Positions 58,552 through 64,000 of a DNA stretch of 64,000 bases are shown here, piece by piece. Under the pieces are notes generated by a model that was not told the DNA's origin, did not search any database, and was given only the letters and a program-made list of their open reading frames with translations. The stretch is taken from NCBI RefSeq assembly GCF_019448085.1, contig NZ_JAGFNZ010000001.1, forward strand, positions 1 through 64,000, in the 5' to 3' direction. Within the stretch, counting starts at the first letter, position 1. Each line of letters begins with the position of its first letter. The DNA comes from Caproiciproducens faecalis. Its GTDB lineage: Bacteria; Bacillota; Clostridia; Oscillospirales; Acutalibacteraceae. A program made the position numbers and the translations under genes.

Positions 58552-58575
58552 CGGACATAGCTATGTCCGTTTTTT
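58552..58575 (+). terminator. Plus-strand terminator near the prophage right edge
   Basis: The 18-base perfect palindrome CGGACATAGCTATGTCCG is followed by six T residues on the plus strand. No plus-strand gene ends nearby, so it either ends an unrecognised RNA from 58,340-58,550 or insulates the following operon. Confidence 0.75.
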
Positions 58576-58626
58576 GTGCGCGTAAATAGAAAAGAATAGT
58601 ATGATAATATCAACAAATAACAGAAA

Positions 58627-58660
58627 ACCCATTGCAGTTTACATGCAATGGGTGTATTAT
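58627..58660 (+). promoter_or_regulatory. Operator-like promoter of the HTH/type I R-M operon
   Basis: TTGCAG (58632-58637), a 17-base spacer and TATTAT (58655-58660) form a good promoter. The inverted repeat ACCCATTGCA/TGCAATGGGT (58627-58636 and 58644-58653) covers its -35 box and spacer, a likely binding site for a repressor such as the small HTH protein it drives. Confidence 0.65.
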
Positions 58661-58714
58661 ATATTATTGAGTAGGTGTACTTACTGGCGATTTACAGCTT
58701 CGAGAGGTGGAAAA

Positions 58715-58912
58715 ATGGAAGAAATCTTAAATGATAAATGGATTAGCATCGAAGAGGCTGCGGATTACTTGGGTGTCAAGCCCGTTACCGTTCGCGGATG
58801 GATACGCAGTGGTAAAGACATACCCGCACATAAGATAGGAAAGCAGTGGAAATTTAAACGTTCTGAGCTTGATACATGGGTGAAAAGCGGAAAAAGTGCA
58901 ATTGAAAATTGA
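58715..58912 (+). CDS. Excisionase-like helix-turn-helix DNA-binding protein
   Basis: The 65-residue protein has a MerR/excisionase-type winged helix: WISIEEAADYLGVKPVTVRG, WIRSGKDIPAHKIGKQWKFK and RSELDTWVKSG. Small proteins of this kind often open type I restriction operons in Firmicutes and may regulate them; an excisionase for the prophage is the alternative. ATG 58715 is chosen for GAGAGGTGG upstream; an in-frame ATG at 58601 precedes the promoter. hsdM follows 48 bases later. Confidence 0.85.
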   Translation: MEEILNDKWISIEEAADYLGVKPVTVRGWIRSGKDIPAHKIGKQWKFKRSELDTWVKSGKSAIEN

Positions 58913-58960
58913 GCACAGCAAATCACTAAAAAACCCCGGTAAACGAAGGAGAATATAAAC

Positions 58961-61633
58961 ATGGCGGTTAAGAAAACAGAATTATACAGCTCCCTGTGGG
59001 CGAGCTGCGATGCGTTAAGAGGAGGGATGGACTCATCTCAATATAAAGACTACATATTGACGTTGCTTTTTATGAAATACGTCACTGATAAATTTAAAGG
59101 GCAGAAATACGGAGATCTTACTGTATTTGATAAAGCCCATGATCCAAATCCAGACCCAGAGAAAAGAACCGGTTGTTCTTTTGATGACTTTATCGCGCTT
59201 AAGAACAATAAAAATATTGGCGAAGGCATGGATAAAATAATCGCTCGGCTGGCTGAAGTAAACGATAGCCTGAAGGGTGTTATCGACATTGCCCATTTTA
59301 ACGACGAGCAAAAAATTGGTGTAGGACAGGAAATGGTAGATAAGTTGACAAAACTCATTGCTATTTTTCAGCGTCCAGAACTGAATTTTACAAAGAATAA
59401 GGCCGAGGGCGATGACATTATTGGCGACGCTTACGAATATCTGATGCGTAACTTTGCCAGCGAAAGCGGTAAGAGCAAGGGCCAGTTTTATACTCCGGCT
59501 GAAGTTTCTCGTATTCTTGCCAAGGTAATTGGTATTGACCGTTGTAAGAATCATGATGCTTCTATATGTGATCCAGCATGTGGCTCTGGATCACTGCTTA
59601 TTCGAGCTATGGCAGAGGCACCGTTTGATATAGATGGCTGTGGTCAAGAAAAAGATAGCTCGACTGCTGGCCTTGCCAAGATGAATGCTGTACTACATAA
59701 CAAGTCATGGATCACCATCCGTAGCGGAAATACATTCTCAAATCCTCGCTTTATAAAGGATGATGACGCTTCCGAGCTACGCCGCTTTGACTATATTGTA
59801 GCCAATCCACCATTTTCTATGAAAAACTGGACCGACGGTCTTCAGGAGTTCGGCCGTTTTGACGGTTATGGCGACAGACCACCAGAAAAGAACGGTGACT
59901 ATGCTTGGCTACTCCATATACTGAAAACGCTGAAGAACGACGGTAAGGCTGCTGTTATTTTGCCGCATGGTGTACTCTTCAGAGGAAACGCTGAGGAGAC
60001 CATTCGTCGTTCCATTATCGATAAAGGCTGGATTAAAGGTATTATCAGCCTCCCGGCAAACCTATTCTACGGTACCGGTATTCCTGCTTGTATCTTGATT
60101 ATTGATAAAGAAGGTGCCGCAAACCGTCAGGGCATTTTCATGATTGATGCCAGTCATGGCTTTGTTAAAGATGGAAATAAGAATAGGCTGCGCGAACAGG
60201 ACATTTATCGTATCGTCACTACCTTTAACAAGCAGATTACAGATGACCCGAAATATGCTCGGCTTGTGCCGTACAGCGAAATCAAGAACAAGAGAAACAA
60301 CTACAACCTTAATATCACAAGATACATTGATTCTTCTGATAGCGATGATGTACAAAATATCAATGCCCACATTAATGGTGGTATTCCAGCCGCTGACATT
60401 GATGGGCTGAGTAAATATTGGAAAGTATTTGACTCCCTGAGGGAATCTCTCTTTGCGGAAATGCGCCCCGGCTTCTATAAGTTGATTGCGGATAAAGACA
60501 AAATCCGGCATGTGGTTTATAGCAACGAGGCATTCGCCGCTTATGGCGAGCTGGTGGACAAGGCTTTTGTGCAGTGGAAGGAATATTCTTATCCTCAGCT
60601 TACCAGCATCGATGAGGAGCTTGAAATCAAGGAGATGATTGTTGACCTTGCTGAGGAGCTGATTACTCTTTATGAGCCGCTGGAGTTACTTGATAAATAC
60701 GATGTGTATCAAGTGCTTCTGGCGTACTGGAACGAGGTCATGAACGATGATGTCATCATGATCGCCACCGATGAAAAGGGCTATGCACTGGCTCGAGAGA
60801 CTGAAAACATCATGGGCGAATATACCTCCGGCAAAAAGAAAGGCGAAGAAAAGGTTGTTGGCTGGGAGGGCAAGCTTATTCCGAAGGCGATTATTGCTGA
60901 TGCTTTCTTTGCAGCAGAAAAGGCCGCCATTGAAGAGATGGAGGATTTGGTGGCACAGACAGAAGCAAGAATTACCGAACTTATCGAAGAAGCGGATGAG
61001 GACTCCGTCATTACAGAGATTGCCGAAGACGGCAAGATCAAAGCTAAAGATGTGGATGCCAAGATTGCCGAAATACTCAGTAGCGTTACCACACCGGAGA
61101 TAAAAGCGCTTGAAGCCATGTATGCCATATGGTCCGACATAAGTAAGAAAGCAGACTATACCGCTTACATTGCTAAGCATCCGCTATGCAGGTGTGTCCT
61201 TAACGATAAGGGCACTACCAGCAAGAGTGCAGTGTATGGAAAAATAAAAGAACTACGTGCAACGGCTCCTATTCCGGCAGCTTATACCGAGGATTATGAA
61301 ACACTGAGCGCAGTAAGCGGGCTGCTTTCCAAAGTTGATGAGTATACAAAAACGGTGAAAGCTCTTTATAAGGAACTGGATGAAAAGTGCAAGGCTCAGT
61401 ATAAAAAGCTGACCGATGAAGAAATCATTGATCTACTGGTAAACAAGAAGTGGTTTAACACTATCGCCAATGGTATCAATGAGCTATACACAGCCATCTC
61501 TCATAACTTAACAAATAGAATCGTCGTATTAGTTGAACGCTATGAACATACCTTACCGGAGCTTTCAAAAGACGTTCATGATTTCGATTCTAAGGTGAAG
61601 TCACATCTGGAAAGGATGGGATTCACATGGTAA
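58961..61633 (+). CDS. hsdM: Type I restriction-modification methyltransferase HsdM
   Basis: The 890-residue protein methylates adenine in the recognition site. It has the HsdM N-terminal helical domain (1-150, LWASCDALRGGMDSSQYKDY), SAM motif DPACGSGSLLI (about 204), the catalytic NPPF (about 281) and KGQFYTPAEV. It is much longer than the roughly 500 residues of classic HsdM: residues 500-890 form a mostly helical, charged extension (LDKYDVYQVLLAYWNEVMND). Its stop overlaps the hsdS start. Confidence 0.95.
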   Translation: MAVKKTELYSSLWASCDALRGGMDSSQYKDYILTLLFMKYVTDKFKGQKYGDLTVFDKAHDPNPDPEKRTGCSFDDFIALKNNKNIGEGMDKIIARLAEVNDSLKGVIDIAHFNDEQKIGVGQEMVDKLTKLIAIFQRPELNFTKNKAEGDDIIGDAYEYLMRNFASESGKSKGQFYTPAEVSRILAKVIGIDRCKNHDASICDPACGSGSLLIRAMAEAPFDIDGCGQEKDSSTAGLAKMNAVLHNKSWITIRSGNTFSNPRFIKDDDASELRRFDYIVANPPFSMKNWTDGLQEFGRFDGYGDRPPEKNGDYAWLLHILKTLKNDGKAAVILPHGVLFRGNAEETIRRSIIDKGWIKGIISLPANLFYGTGIPACILIIDKEGAANRQGIFMIDASHGFVKDGNKNRLREQDIYRIVTTFNKQITDDPKYARLVPYSEIKNKRNNYNLNITRYIDSSDSDDVQNINAHINGGIPAADIDGLSKYWKVFDSLRESLFAEMRPGFYKLIADKDKIRHVVYSNEAFAAYGELVDKAFVQWKEYSYPQLTSIDEELEIKEMIVDLAEELITLYEPLELLDKYDVYQVLLAYWNEVMNDDVIMIATDEKGYALARETENIMGEYTSGKKKGEEKVVGWEGKLIPKAIIADAFFAAEKAAIEEMEDLVAQTEARITELIEEADEDSVITEIAEDGKIKAKDVDAKIAEILSSVTTPEIKALEAMYAIWSDISKKADYTAYIAKHPLCRCVLNDKGTTSKSAVYGKIKELRATAPIPAAYTEDYETLSAVSGLLSKVDEYTKTVKALYKELDEKCKAQYKKLTDEEIIDLLVNKKWFNTIANGINELYTAISHNLTNRIVVLVERYEHTLPELSKDVHDFDSKVKSHLERMGFTW

Positions 61634-62856
61634 AGGAAGGTTACAAACAAACAGAAGCAGGCTTTATACCTGAGGATTGGGATACGATTACCTTTAGGGA
61701 ATGTTTTGATGTGCTTCCGAATAATACGCTTTCTCGTGCAGAGCTGAACTACAACAGTGGCAAGATAAAAAACATCCATTATGGTGATGTGTTGATTAAG
61801 TTCCCGGAGATACTGGACTGTGAGCGTGAAACGCTTCCGTTTGTAAACCCGGAATGTGTTTCCAAGCTCAGTACAGCCGTGCTTCAGGACGGCGACATTA
61901 TCATTGCGGATACTGCCGAAGATAATACTGTTGGCAAAGCAACCGAAGTCATCGGAATTGGAGAACAACGCATTGTATCTGGTCTTCATACAATTCCTTG
62001 CAGGCCAAAACAGAAAGATCGCTTTGCTCTGAAGTGGCTAGGCTATTATGTAAACCATCGTGTTTACCATGATCAGTTGCTGCCCTTTGTCACCGGCATT
62101 AAGGTTTCTTCTATATCAAAAGGGGCTATAGCTGATACGGTTATTGCCATACCAAAAAAAGATGAGCAAAAACACATTGTTGAGGTACTCTCTGATATGG
62201 ACAATCTCATTATTAGCCTTGAAGAACTTATTGTAAAAAAGAAGGCTATTATGGAAGGCGCAATGCAAGAGCTGTTGACAGGCCAGTGCCGACTTCCGGG
62301 ATTTGAGGGAGAGTGGAAGAACTTTGCTCTCAGTGACGTTGCCACAATCGTGATGGGACAGTCGCCAGATTCAAAATATTATAACGAAGTGCAAGGAACT
62401 CCCCTTGTTCAGGGAAATGCAGATATAGAGAACAGGAAAACCATTATTCGTTTTTACACTACTTGTGTTACAAAGCAAGCATACAAAGGCGATATTATTT
62501 TTACAGTTCGCGCACCCGTTGGGAATGTTGCACATGCGACATTTGACTGTTGTCTTGGCAGAGGTGTGTGTGCCTTTAGAAATGCATCGCAGTTTCTATA
62601 CCACCTTTTAGTATACAAACAAGAATCTTGGTCGGAACTGTCAACAGGATCAACGTTTGATTCTATTAACTCAGATAATTTAAGTAAAGTAGAGTTCAAT
62701 ATGCCAATAGATGAGGGTGAACGCGATGCTATCGCTGAGGTGCTAACCTCTATGGATTCCGAAATAGAATCCCTTCAGTTAAAACTTGAAAAATACAAAA
62801 AAATGAAATCTGGCATGATGGATGAGCTTCTCACCGGAAAGGTCAGGTTAGTGTAA
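61627..62856 (+). CDS. hsdS: Type I restriction-modification specificity subunit HsdS
   Basis: The 409-residue protein has two target-recognition domains (about 10-180 and 225-375), each followed by a conserved helix spacer (DEQKHIVEVLSDMDNLIISL and ERDAIAEVLTSMDSEIESLQ). The repeats KKAIMEGAMQELLTGQCRLP and KMKSGMMDELLTGKVRLV mark the two half-sites. It chooses the DNA sequence recognised by the complex. ATG 61627 overlaps hsdM by seven bases. Confidence 0.93.
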   Translation: MVKEGYKQTEAGFIPEDWDTITFRECFDVLPNNTLSRAELNYNSGKIKNIHYGDVLIKFPEILDCERETLPFVNPECVSKLSTAVLQDGDIIIADTAEDNTVGKATEVIGIGEQRIVSGLHTIPCRPKQKDRFALKWLGYYVNHRVYHDQLLPFVTGIKVSSISKGAIADTVIAIPKKDEQKHIVEVLSDMDNLIISLEELIVKKKAIMEGAMQELLTGQCRLPGFEGEWKNFALSDVATIVMGQSPDSKYYNEVQGTPLVQGNADIENRKTIIRFYTTCVTKQAYKGDIIFTVRAPVGNVAHATFDCCLGRGVCAFRNASQFLYHLLVYKQESWSELSTGSTFDSINSDNLSKVEFNMPIDEGERDAIAEVLTSMDSEIESLQLKLEKYKKMKSGMMDELLTGKVRLV

Positions 62857-62871
62857 AAGGAGGAATAGTAG

Positions 62872-64000
62872 ATGAGTATTGGCGAGCCTGAAAAAATTAC
62901 ACAAGCAAAGGTCACGGGTTTCTTCAAAGACAGAGAAATTTTGGATTACACTTACTTAGGCAATTTGGAAGATAAGGCAAACGCGAATATCAAAGAAGAC
63001 CTTTTACGCGCTTATCTCCATTCCTGTGGTTACGATCAAGTACTGATTGATGGCGCTGTGAATCAACTTGTCAAAGCGGCAGGAGATATGACTCGCGGTA
63101 TTTATGATGCAAATAAGACCGTCTATTCACTACTGAAGTACGGCGCAAAAGTGAGGCCATCACCGGAGATGGCACCTAAGACGGTTTATTTCCTGGATGC
63201 CGACCACCCGACAAACAACCATTTCGCAATTGCTGAAGAGGTAACGATTGTTATGACGCAAGAAAAGCGTCCGGACATTGTTATTTATCTGAACGGCATC
63301 GCTGTTGCGGTTATTGAGCTTAAAAAGAGCAGCGTCTCTGTTTCCACCGGTATCCGACAAAATCTTACCAATCAGAAGGACAGCTTCATCCAGCCATTTT
63401 TTTCTACGGTGCAGTTCTGCATGGCAGGCAACGAGACCGAAGGACTGCGTTATGGCACTTTGCTGACAAAAGAAAAGTTTTATCTGGAATGGAAGCCAGA
63501 TGGTTTCCATGACCATAAGGATGAGCGCACTGAAACCGACATCCGTATTGATGACGAGTGTGCAAAAATTAGTAATAAACTTCTGCGCCAGCTCTATGCC
63601 ATGTTTGATAAGGAACGGTTCATAGACCTGATTGAGAACTTTATCGTCTTTGATAAGGGAATTAAAAAAGTATGTCGCTATAACCAGTATTATGGAATCA
63701 AGCGGGCACAGATGCGCCTTGCCAAAGATAAGGGTGGTATCATTTGGCATACCCAGGGAAGTGGTAAGACTCTGACAATGGTCTGGCTCTCTAAGTGGTT
63801 GTTAGCACACGGTTACGGCAAAAATCCGCGTGTGCTGATTGTTACCGATAGAGATGAATTAGACGAGCAAATTGAAAAGACATTCAAAGGGGTCGACGAA
63901 AGCATCACCAGAACTACAAGCGGTCAAGATTTGATTGATAAACTAAATTCTTATGATGATTCACTTATTTGCTCCCTTGTCCATAAGTTCGGCAAGCGAG
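62872..64000 (+). CDS. hsdR: Type I restriction enzyme subunit HsdR (cut by window end)
   Basis: At least 376 codons are present and the frame runs off the window. The nuclease domain has RPDIVIYLNGIAVAVIELKK (PD-ExK pattern) and the motor domain starts with Walker A HTQGSGKTLTM (about residue 293) followed by VLIVTDRDELDEQI. AAAGGAGG lies before ATG 62872. HsdR cuts unmodified DNA after translocation. It completes the operon with hsdM and hsdS. Confidence 0.95.
   Translation, partial: MSIGEPEKITQAKVTGFFKDREILDYTYLGNLEDKANANIKEDLLRAYLHSCGYDQVLIDGAVNQLVKAAGDMTRGIYDANKTVYSLLKYGAKVRPSPEMAPKTVYFLDADHPTNNHFAIAEEVTIVMTQEKRPDIVIYLNGIAVAVIELKKSSVSVSTGIRQNLTNQKDSFIQPFFSTVQFCMAGNETEGLRYGTLLTKEKFYLEWKPDGFHDHKDERTETDIRIDDECAKISNKLLRQLYAMFDKERFIDLIENFIVFDKGIKKVCRYNQYYGIKRAQMRLAKDKGGIIWHTQGSGKTLTMVWLSKWLLAHGYGKNPRVLIVTDRDELDEQIEKTFKGVDESITRTTSGQDLIDKLNSYDDSLICSLVHKFGKR

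Noticed and set aside
63160-63750. Minus-strand open frame of 196 codons
   Set aside because: It is the complement of hsdR.

Overview
The window looks like a chromosome segment of a spore-forming clostridial Firmicute, most likely of the Oscillospiraceae/Ruminococcaceae type. The evidence is a Gram-positive LexA box, a T-box leader, a SpoIIQ-like LytM protein, an FHA-SEDS fusion, a dockerin-bearing secreted protein and consistently strong AGGAGG ribosome-binding sites. I cannot name the species from sequence alone.

Bases 1-16,300 are ordinary chromosome. They start with the 3' end of a 5S rRNA and a tRNA-Asn. Housekeeping genes follow: two HAD phosphatases, MTA/SAH nucleosidase, a cyclase-family hydrolase, lexA, a probable small RNA next to a SpoIIQ-like LytM protein, a Usp-like protein, an aromatic-acid-exporter-like protein, a PBP/SEDS pair, a pyridoxal kinase, a left-handed beta-helix protein, a dockerin protein, a TrpB2-type tryptophan synthase beta chain under a Trp-specific T-box, and an RlmD-type rRNA methyltransferase.

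Bases 16,300-20,000 are an AT-rich accessory strip directly behind the 3' end of rlmD. It holds a lipoprotein, a displaced second copy of the last codons of an rlmD gene (an attachment-site scar), a short direct-repeat array, a RES-domain gene (NAD+-phosphorylase toxin family), a perfect-consensus promoter driving a hairpin-rich leader or small RNA, and an overlapping gene pair (a 312-residue unknown protein plus a DUF2188 protein). This strip is the best candidate for an undescribed defence or toxin module.

Bases 20,000-58,500 are a nearly complete siphovirus-type prophage, read right to left on the minus strand. From right to left: a sigma-like regulator, a replication/recombination block (DUF2800 nuclease, DUF2815, family A DNA polymerase, D5-type primase-helicase, VRR-NUC, SNF2 helicase), HNH, terminase small subunit, ParB-methyltransferase, terminase large subunit, portal, ClpP-type protease, HK97 capsid, connectors, tail tube, frameshifted tail chaperones, tape measure, tail tip, fibre proteins, holin and amidase. 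The left end carries three tandem serine-recombinase genes, the middle one lacking a catalytic domain. I see no CI-type repressor. A 41-bp element with an invariant 8-base variable spacer occurs three times in this prophage, each time between a stop codon and the next gene. It carries an anti-Shine-Dalgarno stretch that could mask the ribosome-binding site of the following gene.

Bases 58,550-64,000 run on the plus strand: a terminator, an operator-like promoter, a small excisionase-like HTH gene and a type I restriction-modification operon (hsdM, hsdS, hsdR), with hsdR cut by the window end. Whether this operon belongs to the prophage or to the chromosome cannot be settled here, because no matching right attachment site was found.
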